Source of the DNA: Cystobacter ferrugineus
GTDB taxonomy: Bacteria; Myxococcota; Myxococcia; Myxococcales; Myxococcaceae
Length of the DNA stretch: 64,000 nt
NCBI RefSeq assembly: GCF_001887355.1
Contig: NZ_MPIN01000013.1
Coordinates: 6,409-70,408 of the forward strand
Direction of reading: 5' to 3'
Both the position numbers and the translations under genes were made by a program. Positions 1-7,598 of this stretch are shown piece after piece. Below the pieces are notes generated by a model that was given only the letters and a program-made list of their open reading frames with translations, was not told the origin of the DNA and searched no databases. How positions within the stretch are numbered: position 1 is the first letter of the stretch; every line of letters begins with the position of its first letter.

Positions 1-1103
1 ACACCCACCCAGGGAGCCGTCCGCAGTACCGCCAGGGGAGAGCGCGCTCGCGAAGAGGCGAAGCCCAGTAGTTGCTTGAGGTCGCGGAACAGCACTTCTA
101 TCCCCCAGCGGCTGCCATAGGCTTCAATCACTTGATGGGCCGTGCGGCTCGAGTCGGTGCAGAAGAAGACGCGCAGGGACAGTTCACCGCGCGGTACTTT
201 GACGATGACGATTTTGAGCAGGGGTTTGCCGGCGGAACGATACCACCGGGCCACCAACTCCTTGTACTGCACCTGCGTGGGCGCGCCATACAAGGAGAGC
301 GTCATGGTCAGCCAGGGGTGATTGTCGTCCCGGGCAATCTTCTCGGGCTTGGGCAGGAGAATATCCTTGGTGAGCAGGCGGCCAGTGACAGGCGAGCGGC
401 ACGAGCGTGTGCGCGGACGGTGCAGCGTGGAGTCCGCTCGCATGGCTCCCACGAAGACAACGCCCGGTGGCAGGTGGCGCAGCACCTCCCGACAGGAGTA
501 GGCGGAGTCCGCCACCACCTCCACGGGCTTGTGGGGTAACCAGCGGGACACCTGCTCCAGGAGCTGGCGTGCCAACTGCGTCTTCTTCAAGTGTGTGCCC
601 CCTCGCTTCTGGCAGTCGGCCTGGGTCCGGTAGAGGCGGAAGAGAACAGGCAGGGCCCAGACTCTTTCAGAAAAAGGCACGGGGAACAGCACGGACAGCA
701 CCACCCAGACATGGCCGAAGGTGAGCAGGCGCGTGCGTCGAGTCGAGCGCACCGGGTCGATGTGCACACCCAGGCCGAACACCTTGGGACCCTTGTGGGT
801 GCACAGGGTGTCGTCGAGCGCCAGTCGCAGCGGCCCTGGAGCGAGTGCCGCCAGGTGCAGCAAGAGCAACCGGCCCACCTGGTCGATGCTCCAGCGTGCT
901 TGCGAGAAGAAGCGGTGGAAGCCCGCGTGGTGGCGCACGCCCGAGACTCCCGCGGACACCAAGGCTTCGGTGACAGCGTGCAGCCCACGCGTCCCCACCC
1001 AGCCAGCAAACAAGGTGAGGAAGCGGCAGAACGAGGGCCGAGTGAAAGCGGGACTCACGAGCAGAAGCAGCGACAGTAGCGTGTTTATAGAAGGGGCGGT
1101 CAT
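1..1103 (-). CDS. IS701/IS4-type DDE transposase, 3' end beyond the window
   Basis: Reading the minus strand from ATG at 1103 gives 367 codons still open at base 1, so the C-terminus lies outside. The acidic triad is visible: LALDDTLCTHKGPKV (first Asp), VVADSAYSCREV (second Asp), and YGSRWGIEVLFRDLK, which fits the Y(2)R(3)E(6)K signature of IS4-like DDE transposases exactly. The N-terminal block RHHAGFHRFFSQARWS is typical of IS701-like proteins. Its role is cut-and-paste transposition of the element that carries it. The reading frame is intact over the visible part. The element's terminal repeats could not be defined because one end is missing. Confidence 0.9.
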   Translation of the reverse strand, partial: MTAPSINTLLSLLLLVSPAFTRPSFCRFLTLFAGWVGTRGLHAVTEALVSAGVSGVRHHAGFHRFFSQARWSIDQVGRLLLLHLAALAPGPLRLALDDTLCTHKGPKVFGLGVHIDPVRSTRRTRLLTFGHVWVVLSVLFPVPFSERVWALPVLFRLYRTQADCQKRGGTHLKKTQLARQLLEQVSRWLPHKPVEVVADSAYSCREVLRHLPPGVVFVGAMRADSTLHRPRTRSCRSPVTGRLLTKDILLPKPEKIARDDNHPWLTMTLSLYGAPTQVQYKELVARWYRSAGKPLLKIVIVKVPRGELSLRVFFCTDSSRTAHQVIEAYGSRWGIEVLFRDLKQLLGFASSRARSPLAVLRTAPWVG

Positions 1104-1201
1104 CGTGTACTGGACGGGAGAAGTCTTGGTCGACCTCACAACCAGTCCGGTGGCCGTCCCTTCCCCACGGCTCCCGCGCTCCCTCGCTCGCCCTCCTCAA
1201 A

Positions 1202-1849
1202 ATGGCGAAAGTCGAGTTAAAGAACTCCATTTGCGCCAAACTTGGCATGCCACTGATTCGCGTCGGCCCGAAAGCCGTCGAGGTCAAACTACAAGGCTTC
1301 TCCAGCGTTCTAACGTGGCTTGCCACGCTCATTCCCTATGCAGAAGCTCTTGAAGACGCATATGCAAACGGGATCATCCCCGAGGATGAGATCGTCTTTC
1401 CCACAGATGTAATTAAATTTACAGACAAAGGACTCGCCTTTTCCCTTGATCCAACTAGGAAGATAGTAGACAGGCTTTGGCAGTATGTGCACGAAGGCCA
1501 GATCCTGCGCTTCCCGGCCATCCTTCATGTAACCCACTCACGGTATTCTGCTGGGGGCGTTGTTACTTTCGCGCTCGCGTTCGTTCGCGAAGGCACCCTC
1601 CTCGGGATCGGTGGCTGCCTAGCAGGAAATCTCCTCCCAATTCCTGAGCACGATGTGTCAGATGCCCTAGCACTCGTGGAGCTTGAACGACAAATATCAC
1701 AGTACGTAAAGGGCACACTGTCCCCTCTGCCTCCATCTGCGATCATCACAAAGATGCGCAAGTATGATTGGGAGGAAAAATGGTCTTTCGATGAAGGCGA
1801 CAGCGTGCACCCAACAATCTCGTTTAGGCACCAGCCGCGTGAGACGTGA
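1202..1849 (+). CDS. Hypothetical protein (215 aa), low-GC island gene
   Basis: I do not recognise this family. The product is predicted soluble, with no clear signal peptide or membrane segment. A long hydrophobic-aromatic N-terminal half (VLTWLATLIPYAEALEDAYANG) is followed by a region with beta-strand-like alternation. Codon use is unlike the core genes: AT-ending codons such as ATA, AGG, AAA and TTA are common, which suggests recent acquisition. It lies divergent to the transposase at the window edge and tail-to-tail with the prophage remnant. The ATG at 1202 is the first in frame and only 98 bases separate it from the transposase start. Real coding is likely because the composition is protein-like and the competing frames are not. 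Confidence 0.6.
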   Translation: MAKVELKNSICAKLGMPLIRVGPKAVEVKLQGFSSVLTWLATLIPYAEALEDAYANGIIPEDEIVFPTDVIKFTDKGLAFSLDPTRKIVDRLWQYVHEGQILRFPAILHVTHSRYSAGGVVTFALAFVREGTLLGIGGCLAGNLLPIPEHDVSDALALVELERQISQYVKGTLSPLPPSAIITKMRKYDWEEKWSFDEGDSVHPTISFRHQPRET

Positions 1850-1909
1850 GCCAGCCAGAAGCCCGAGGATGTCGCAGGGGCACATGGACCAATTCGATAG
1901 GCGCTGCTT

Positions 1910-2446
1910 TTAGCCCCTGCTTTCAAGCGCCGTCGCGAGGTCGACCGCCGCGAGCAGGAGATCACGGAACGACGGCCAGTCAGCCGCAGGGATCTTGTTC
2001 GCGGCGAGAGCAACGGTGAGCCACAGCGGCACGACCTCGACCGCGCGCTGCAAAGGTTGCGTGCGACCCCGGGCGGTCGCATGCGCGAGCATCCCTGCCG
2101 CGACTTCGGTCGTGAAGCCCGCTGCGTCGCCCGTGGGGTTCGCGACGAGCCACTCGTAGCCGTCGGTTGCCCCGGCCTGGCGCTCTCCCTTCGCGACGTT
2201 GTCGACGGGCGAAAACTCACCCCGTCCGTCGGTGAACCCCACGGCCCCGCTCGCTTCCAGCATGCGAAGTTCGGCTTCGGCTTCGTCGTGCTCGATCCGC
2301 GTGTCGTGATTCACTCGCGCGAAGAACTTCGACGCCGCAGCCGTAGCGTCGAGATGCCCACGGACGCGCCCCATCCGGTAGCGAAGCTCCCGCTTGTTCG
2401 CTTCGGCGGCATCGCGCTGCTGAACTTCCCCTGGATCAATCGGCAT
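1910..2446 (-). CDS. Hypothetical phage-associated protein (178 aa)
   Basis: I do not recognise the family. The ATG at 2446 starts MPIDPGEVQQRD, and from there the sequence is protein-like: a charged helical first half rich in Arg, Glu and Ala, then a hydrophobic helix near the end (VVPLWLTVALAANKI). No signal peptide. The same frame stays open upstream to 3049, but that part is an antisense-like shadow of the capsid region, so the downstream ATG was chosen. It lies after the capsid gene and the phosphoesterase fragment, on the same strand, so it is probably a phage accessory gene. Confidence 0.6.
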   Translation of the reverse strand: MPIDPGEVQQRDAAEANKRELRYRMGRVRGHLDATAAASKFFARVNHDTRIEHDEAEAELRMLEASGAVGFTDGRGEFSPVDNVAKGERQAGATDGYEWLVANPTGDAAGFTTEVAAGMLAHATARGRTQPLQRAVEVVPLWLTVALAANKIPAADWPSFRDLLLAAVDLATALESRG

Positions 2447-2730
2447 GTGTATCGCCTTCCAAAAAACGCGGCCTTCGCGATCTGGTGTCCGTGCATCAGC
2501 CGCAGATTCCCGCGCTTGAGCGGCTGAGCAATCTTGGGCACCCACTTGACGCCGAGCCGCTCGAAGTCCAGGTCGCGGGCGAAACTCTCCCAGAAACCCG
2601 CGACGAGCGACGGCGCACTGGCCGACAGCATGCGTAGAACCGCGTTGTCGTGGTTCCCCCCTCTCAGGACGGCCAGCTTCGAGCGCGGGCAGGTCTTCCG
2701 CATGCACTGTGCGAGCTGCCCCGGTGTCAC
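2311..2730 (-). pseudogene. Metallophosphoesterase fragment of phage type
   Basis: The frame beginning at a GTG (2730) encodes the middle of a calcineurin-like phosphoesterase: the metal-binding GGNHDN block, then an arginine/leucine-rich stretch, then LMHGHQIAK, the later His motif. The family's N-terminal DxH and GDxxD motifs are missing, and the frame has lost protein-like composition after about base 2465, where the overlapping 178-aa gene takes over. Both ends have therefore been lost, and the fragment cannot form the usual two-metal site. It starts 10 bases after the capsid stop codon, which suggests a deletion joined it there. Confidence 0.65.
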
Positions 2731-2739
2731 CCCGTCGGG

Positions 2740-3825
2740 TTAGTAGGTGATCGAGCTGAACGCCTTCGGCTGGCGCAGCTTGAAGTCGCCCTTCACGATC
2801 GCGCGGATGGTCGTCTCGTCGTGCTCGGCGCGGGTGTCGTGCTCGGAGAGGATCAGATCCTCGTCGATCCCGTAGATGAATTGCCGCCAGTCCGCCGAGA
2901 AGACGATCTTCGTCACGGGGACGCGCACCGTCATCACGAAGGGGAAGCCCCGGATCGTGCCCTTGTCGAGCATCTCCTGACGGAAGACGAAGATCCCCGA
3001 ATCCTTGAGCTGCATCAGCGCGGTCGCGCGGGTCGGGTGGATCGCCCACGCAGCCGTGCCCATCCGCACATGCGAGATCAGGGGCAGCTCGACCGCCTTG
3101 TCGATGTCGGCGAGGTAGGCAGCTGCGGTCGTGCCAGTGTTCGCGAACGTGTTCCCGCCGTCGAGCTGAGCGAAGAGCCCCTTCGGAGCGGCCCCGGTTC
3201 CGTCGCCGTTGAACCCGGCTTCGTCCAGACCATCGGCCACCGTCGCGCGGATGTCCTCACCGACGCCCGCGTCACCGACCCCCGGCGTGCGCATCAGGTC
3301 GTTGCTGACGTCGGTGAGGACCATCCCCTTGTGCGCCTTGAGCACGAGCTTCCCGTACTTCGGTGCGCTCCTCGGGACAGTCTCCCCCTCGCCAACCCAC
3401 TTGAAGACAGACGTTCCGGTCTGCCTGCCCATGTGCAACTCGCCCTTGAACGGCTGGGTTCGCACGCCGAGCTTGAGCAGGGCCGCCTCGGGCCGCAGGA
3501 ACTCGATCACTTCGCCGCTCTGCTGGACGGGCACGAGCACGCCCGCCGAGTCGAACTTGCTGAGCTGAACCGCCTTCTGCGTGTCGGCATTGCCGAAGCG
3601 CTTCGCGGCTTCGAGCAGCTCGCCCGCGCCCGTGCGGCGACCCACGGCGATGACGCTCTTCGTGAACGCGCCAAAGTTCGCGACGCTCGCGTAGACGCTG
3701 CCTTCGTGCGTCGCCCTGCCTCTACCCATGCGTCCGGGGGCGCTTCGGGAGGCGGCATCGATCAGCTCCCGCGCGACCTCGGGACCAAGCGCCTTGACCA
3801 TGTCTGCGATTTGCTGGCGAGTCAT
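2740..3825 (-). CDS. HK97-family phage major capsid protein
   Basis: The product is about 361 aa, starting MTRQQIADMVKALGPEV at 3825. A GAGGAG ribosome-binding site lies about 9 bases upstream; the long upstream open frame is an arginine/serine-rich shadow of the protease gene, so this start was preferred. Family features in order: a helical N-terminal segment, a substrate-loop-like stretch (LRPEAALLKLGVRTQPF), GTSVFKWVGEGETVP in the middle, a conserved HPTRATALMQLKDS block and a C-terminal VKGDFKLRQPKAFSSITY strand, all as in HK97-type capsid subunits. It would form the icosahedral shell. It directly follows the truncated prohead protease. Intact as far as visible, but orphaned from portal, terminase and tail genes. 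Confidence 0.88.
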   Translation of the reverse strand: MTRQQIADMVKALGPEVARELIDAASRSAPGRMGRGRATHEGSVYASVANFGAFTKSVIAVGRRTGAGELLEAAKRFGNADTQKAVQLSKFDSAGVLVPVQQSGEVIEFLRPEAALLKLGVRTQPFKGELHMGRQTGTSVFKWVGEGETVPRSAPKYGKLVLKAHKGMVLTDVSNDLMRTPGVGDAGVGEDIRATVADGLDEAGFNGDGTGAAPKGLFAQLDGGNTFANTGTTAAAYLADIDKAVELPLISHVRMGTAAWAIHPTRATALMQLKDSGIFVFRQEMLDKGTIRGFPFVMTVRVPVTKIVFSADWRQFIYGIDEDLILSEHDTRAEHDETTIRAIVKGDFKLRQPKAFSSITY

Positions 3826-3829
3826 CTTT

Positions 3830-4369
3830 TTACACTCCTCGGATGTGTTGCTTGAACGCCTCGACGAATTGCTTCGCGGCCTCGGGCGCGTCGAAGTTCT
3901 TCGGCTTGGTTTTGTCCTCGTCGTCTTCCGCTGACGCATCGTCAGACGACGGCTCGCCCGGCTCGGGCTTGCTCTCGTTAGCGGGGGGTTGTTCACCCGC
4001 GTCAGGCTTCGTGTCCCCGTCGTCCGTCGGCACGTCTTCGCCGCGCTCGGCGAGCAGCTCGACAACCCGCTGCGCGATGCGCTCGACGACCTCGTCACTC
4101 AGCTCGTCGAGCGCCTTCGTTCGCACGGCGCGAGCGTTGCCAGGAATTGTCACGATCGAGACTTCGAGCAATTCTTGAGCGTCACAGTCGAAGCCGCCCC
4201 GCTCGTTCTGCCGGTAGTGCCCAGGCAGCATGAGGTAGCGAACGCTGACAGCATTAAGAATGCCCTTCGCGACCTTGCGCTCGACCTTGCGCGCGAAGTC
4301 GTCTTCGTCGTCAAAGACGATGTCGATCATCAGCGCGTCGCCCTCGACGTAGACGCGCCCCTTAGGCAT
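3830..4369 (-). pseudogene. Prohead protease, N-terminus lost
   Basis: The frame encodes the middle and C-terminal part of an HK97-type (U35) prohead maturation protease: GDALMIDIVFD, then FARKVERKVAKGILNAVSVRY, which carries the catalytic-serine region, and EVSIVTIPGNARA. A disordered acidic tail (residues about 105-165) ends just before the capsid gene, the normal gene order. The family's first 50 or so residues, including the conserved His segment, are absent: the frame stays open upstream to about 4390 and runs straight into the end of an insertion sequence. The missing 5' part is not found on the far side of that element, so this looks like an insertion followed by a flanking deletion. 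Confidence 0.75.
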
Positions 4370-4382
4370 TGGAAAAGTATAA

Positions 4383-5648
4383 GTTGACCAACTTCACTTG
4401 GCGCGACGCGGCTCCAAGCAATAATTCCAGTCGCCATGGAACTCATCCTTGCGCAGCGCCAATCGCTTCATTTCCGCCTTCGTGATCTCGATGCCCGTCG
4501 GATACTTCTTCTTGTCCAAGCGCGCCCTGACGCGCAGACCCTTTTTAGTTTGCGTTCTGCCGATGAGGTTGACGACTGTCTCAAAACTGGTCAGTGGCTT
4601 GCCCCTCCAGTTCTGGGTGATGTGACAGAAGAGCCGATGTTCGATCTTGTTCCACTTGCTCGTTCCTGGCGGGAAGTGGCACACATGAATATTCAGTCCC
4701 GTGTCATCGGCCAGCTCTTGTAGTTCTTTCTTCCAGGCGCGTGTGCGATACCCGTTGCTACCGCCAGCATCTGCCGTGATGAGAAGTTCCGTCGCATTCG
4801 GATAGGCTGGCAAACCCATCGTTCTCCACCATTGGCGAATCGATGCGACGGCAAAAGCCGGTGTGTCATGATCGCGCCCGACACTCACCCACGCCTCGTT
4901 GCGGGTCATGTCGAAGACTCCGTAGGGGATCGCCTTGCCCACCGCATCGTCGGGAAAGTCGTGGACGTTGACCTCTTCCGGTTGCCCCTTCGGTTCCCAC
5001 TCACGGCCTGCGTTCCTGAAGTTCCCGACGAGTTCCTTCTTCTTCGTATCGACGGAGATGACGGGTTGGTTTCGCGCCTGGAAGTCCTCCACCATCGCGC
5101 TGATGTGCTCGAATTGCGCGTTGCGATCCACATGGTCCGTGCCCTCATGGCTCTTGCGCAATGCGTGGAGGCTATAGCCCAGCTCGTGCAGCTTCTTTCC
5201 GACACTCGTGTGACTGACGATGAACCCCTGGTTGCGCAACTCCACGGCCAGAATCCGCGTGCTTTTGCATGTCCATCGCAGCGGCGACATCGGATCCCCT
5301 CTCGTGGTCGGCGCAACCAGACGCTCGAGTGCCTCGACCCATCCTCCCTGCACCAAGGCCAACGCCTTGCGGCCACCGCCAGGCCGACGCTGACGTCCAA
5401 TGACTACTTCGCCTTTCTTCAACTCCTCGCGGCCTGCTCGGATCGTCGCCCGCGCCAAACCAGTCGCGCTCGCAACCACCGCGTCGCCACCGTAGCCTAT
5501 CGTGCGTGACTCCGTCGCTGCCCACAATCGACGTGCCCTCTCATTCAGGACGCCTTCAAGAGCGAGATACTTGGCACGGAGGGCCGCTTCCAGTTTCGAG
5601 TCGTGCCTCATGAAGTAGCCAGATCACAGATCGTGGAAGTTGGCAACG
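4383..5648 (-). mobile_element. ISAzo13-type insertion sequence
   Basis: One transposase gene fills the element. Imperfect inverted ends are visible: GTTGACCAACTTC at 4383-4395 on the plus strand, and GTTGCCAACTTCC when 5636-5648 is read on the minus strand; the two differ by one inserted base. The left repeat overlaps the transposase stop codon. The left flank is the beheaded prohead protease; the right flank is the 3' end of the PIN-like gene 18 bases away. I could not recognise a clean target duplication, as expected if one flank was deleted after insertion. Confidence 0.7.
4394..5611 (-). CDS. ISAzo13-family transposase
   Basis: The product is 405 aa, full length for the family. DDE residues are visible: VISVDTKKKE (first Asp, about residue 187), LLITADAGGSNGYR (second Asp, about 281) and SKWNKIEHRLFCHI (Glu, about 321). 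The N-terminal region (RPGGGRK, then SVGKKLHELGYSLHALRKSHEG) is the helix-turn-helix part that binds the ends. The reading frame is intact, so the element may still be active. Codon use is less GC-biased than in neighbouring core genes. Confidence 0.92.
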   Translation of the reverse strand: MRHDSKLEAALRAKYLALEGVLNERARRLWAATESRTIGYGGDAVVASATGLARATIRAGREELKKGEVVIGRQRRPGGGRKALALVQGGWVEALERLVAPTTRGDPMSPLRWTCKSTRILAVELRNQGFIVSHTSVGKKLHELGYSLHALRKSHEGTDHVDRNAQFEHISAMVEDFQARNQPVISVDTKKKELVGNFRNAGREWEPKGQPEEVNVHDFPDDAVGKAIPYGVFDMTRNEAWVSVGRDHDTPAFAVASIRQWWRTMGLPAYPNATELLITADAGGSNGYRTRAWKKELQELADDTGLNIHVCHFPPGTSKWNKIEHRLFCHITQNWRGKPLTSFETVVNLIGRTQTKKGLRVRARLDKKKYPTGIEITKAEMKRLALRKDEFHGDWNYCLEPRRAK

Positions 5649-5665
5649 TTATTGTTTTCCAGTGC

Positions 5666-6595
5666 CTAAGCGTTGATGCCGCTCACCCCCAGGTGTTGGA
5701 TGTGCGAGCAGCGACGAAAGAGATCGTCATCACCAGTGATGAACATGGTGCAGGCAGCAGCCGTGGCCGCAGTGTGGTAGTCATACCAATCCCCGCGCCC
5801 GCCTTTCTTAGCCGACTTCGTACGAAAGAGGCCAATCACATTATTCTGGGCCGGAGTGAGTTGCTCCGCTGGTGGCGCCGAGTTTGCCAAGTTGGCCCGC
5901 CACACAAGATGTGCGGCGCAATTGAGGACCGGGCATTGAGAAAGCCGTTCCTCTACCTGCCTTGGCGTCATTCGCCCCTCAAGCAACCGCTCCGCAGCCG
6001 TGTCGATCATAAGGTCACCGGCGCCGAGTCTTCGACGACCAATGATCTCGCTGACAACAAACTCCGCCGATATTTCCCGCTCCTCCTCCGGGAGATCCCG
6101 CCGGAGCGCTCGGACATGAGCACGTAGGTTGCGATCAGTCTCGAACAGGGTGTCCTTCAGCCGAGCTACGTAATCAGCAACGAAGGATGCTCGGGCGGAT
6201 ACCGTAGGGAACTGATGGTCATCGAAGCCCGTCATCCACTCGAATAAGCTCGGGCCTGGAGGAACCTCCACAGGGCCGGGCTGACGCTGCTGCAACTGCG
6301 CACGAACTGTGTCATTGAAAGAAGCCGCCCCACGAAGCCTCGATCCCACCTGCTTGCGTAGGGCGCGAAGTCCCTTGAGCCGTTCGGCAACGTGCTGTTC
6401 GTTCCTCCCGGCTACTTCCACCAACGTGGTCTCCGCGAGGTAGCAGGTGAGATCTTGGGCCTCAAGCCACTGAGCAAACCACTCGCGCAACTCACTTTGC
6501 ATGGACACCGTCTGCAACGTGCAGGTGTCCAGCATGACGGTCCGTGGAAGACGAGAAGGGATGACGGGCACTGTAGGAGTCAGAGATCGAGGCAT
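5666..6595 (-). CDS. PIN-like domain protein, putative ribonuclease
   Basis: The product is 309 aa. The spread of acidic residues is that of a PIN-like nuclease: VMLDTCTLQ near residue 21, TTLVEVAG near 59, DWYDYHTAA near 270 and FITGDDDLFRRC near 287, with the C-terminal hydrophobic ITGDD strand typical of the fold. A large helical insert lies between the second and third motifs. PIN nucleases cut RNA, often as toxins or phage-defence effectors; the family fit here is by motif layout only. No antitoxin-like gene is next to it. It sits in the island beside an IS and a broken prophage, and has less biased codon use than core genes. A tandem 15-bp repeat lies immediately upstream of its ATG. 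Confidence 0.75.
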   Translation of the reverse strand: MPRSLTPTVPVIPSRLPRTVMLDTCTLQTVSMQSELREWFAQWLEAQDLTCYLAETTLVEVAGRNEQHVAERLKGLRALRKQVGSRLRGAASFNDTVRAQLQQRQPGPVEVPPGPSLFEWMTGFDDHQFPTVSARASFVADYVARLKDTLFETDRNLRAHVRALRRDLPEEEREISAEFVVSEIIGRRRLGAGDLMIDTAAERLLEGRMTPRQVEERLSQCPVLNCAAHLVWRANLANSAPPAEQLTPAQNNVIGLFRTKSAKKGGRGDWYDYHTAATAAACTMFITGDDDLFRRCSHIQHLGVSGINA

Positions 6596-6596
6596 A

Positions 6597-6626
6597 GTGG
6601 CTTGGACCTACGTGGCTTGGACCTAC
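6597..6626. repeat. Two tandem 15-bp repeats just upstream of the PIN-like gene
   Basis: GTGGCTTGGACCTAC occurs twice, exactly and head to tail, at 6597-6611 and 6612-6626. The copies end one base from the ATG of the PIN-like gene (6595), so on the transcribed strand they form its ribosome-binding region. This could be an operator, an RNA-level control site or a chance duplication; the position suggests an effect on expression. Confidence 0.8.
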
Positions 6627-7117
6627 TACGAGAGCCGATAAGATCGCTCGTCCCCCACGGCATCCCGCTCCGCTTCCGCGTGTTCCACCCGCGCAGCTAG
6701 GTAGCGCATCCGGGCCCACTTCCATCAATCCCCCTCTGGGCTTCCTGAAGTGACCTTTCGGCCCTTTGAAGCATCCCCGCCAGTTCCCGCCACCTGTCAA
6801 CGCCCATGGACCCACTTTCCGACTTTTTGGATGGAGGTTACCGCGCGGACATGCGCTCCTTTTCGGAATCGGGAGTTTCCCCCCGTGCCCCTGGGGTCCT
6901 CTGAGCGCGTTCCGGGTCCCCACCCCATCCATGGGATGTGCGCTAGGCGCCTCCAGGAACGGACGCGAGCGCGGGAACCAGAAGCGAGCCTAGCGGGGCT
7001 CCTGGAGTGCCAGGAGGGCATCCAAAGGAGGGAGCGAAGAAACGGTTCCCCGGAGGGTTTGCGGGCACCGGTTTTTTTGGTATCAGGGGTCCCGAAGTTC
7101 CCCACAGCTTCGCGGGC
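6627..7117. other. 491-bp stretch without a recognisable gene
   Basis: No frame here has protein-like composition, and no tRNA, strong terminator or inverted repeat was seen. It looks like scar tissue between the PIN-like gene and the kinase remnant at the island boundary. Confidence 0.5.
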
Positions 7118-7564
7118 ATGGCCCAGACGGTGAAGGCGAAGGTGGCGGCGTCCGGGGGTGCTCTGGCCGAGGCGGAAGCCCGAGCACGCGAGGCCTGCGA
7201 GCTGCTGACGCCTTTTCTCTTCCACCAGTGCAGGGCGCGGACCCTGCAGAGCCAGATGCTGCTCGCCCAGGGGCACGTGGCCGAGGCTCGGGAAGTGGCG
7301 AGCCTCGGCGTGCGGCGGCTGGAGGGGTGTGGGAGTGAGGGGACCCAGGCCGTGGGCTTGCGTCTGTCCCTGGCCGAGGCCTGTCTGGCCGAGGGTGACA
7401 CCCAGGCGGGCGAGGCCGCCCTGCGCCGGGCCCTGCAGTGCCTCCGCGCCCGCGCCGAGGACATTCCAGACGCCGCCGCCCGCGAACGCTTCTTCCATCA
7501 GGTCCCGGAGAATGCCCGTACCCTGGAACTGGCCCGCCAGCGCTGGGGCGCGGCCGGCGCGTGA
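7118..7564 (+). pseudogene. C-terminal remnant of a myxobacterial Ser/Thr kinase or TPR regulator
   Basis: About 148 codons from ATG 7118 read as alanine-rich helical repeats (AEARAREACELL, AEAREVASLGVRRLEG, LAEGDTQAGEAALRRAL). They end in IPDAAARERFFHQVPENARTLELARQ, a tail I recognise from the C-termini of large myxobacterial serine/threonine kinases with TPR-like repeats. The kinase domain and most of the repeats are missing: upstream of 7118 the frame has no protein-like composition. It probably lost its 5' end when the neighbouring island was inserted or rearranged. It could be expressed as a small helical protein, but no ribosome-binding site is obvious. Confidence 0.6.
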
Positions 7565-7598
7565 GAGGCTTCACGCGCGGCCAGACGCTCGAGGCCGG

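Larger units (their letters stand above)
1910..4382 (-). mobile_element. Decayed prophage fragment (HK97-type head genes)
   Basis: Four leftward reading frames look like a piece of a tailed-phage head module: truncated prohead protease, major capsid protein, phosphoesterase fragment and a small unknown gene. No terminase, portal, tail, lysis or integrase gene is present. The right end meets an ISAzo13-type element at about 4383; the left end fades out near 1910. Only the capsid gene and the 178-aa gene look intact, so the fragment cannot make particles on its own. Confidence 0.75.

Noticed and set aside
1910-3049. Long minus-strand open frame of 379 codons across the capsid 3' region
   Set aside because: Only the part after ATG 2446 is protein-like; the upstream part is a Gly/Arg/Asp-rich shadow of the capsid gene.
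6597-7117. Possible IS remnant between the PIN-like gene and the kinase tail
   Set aside because: No transposase-like reading frame or inverted ends could be found.
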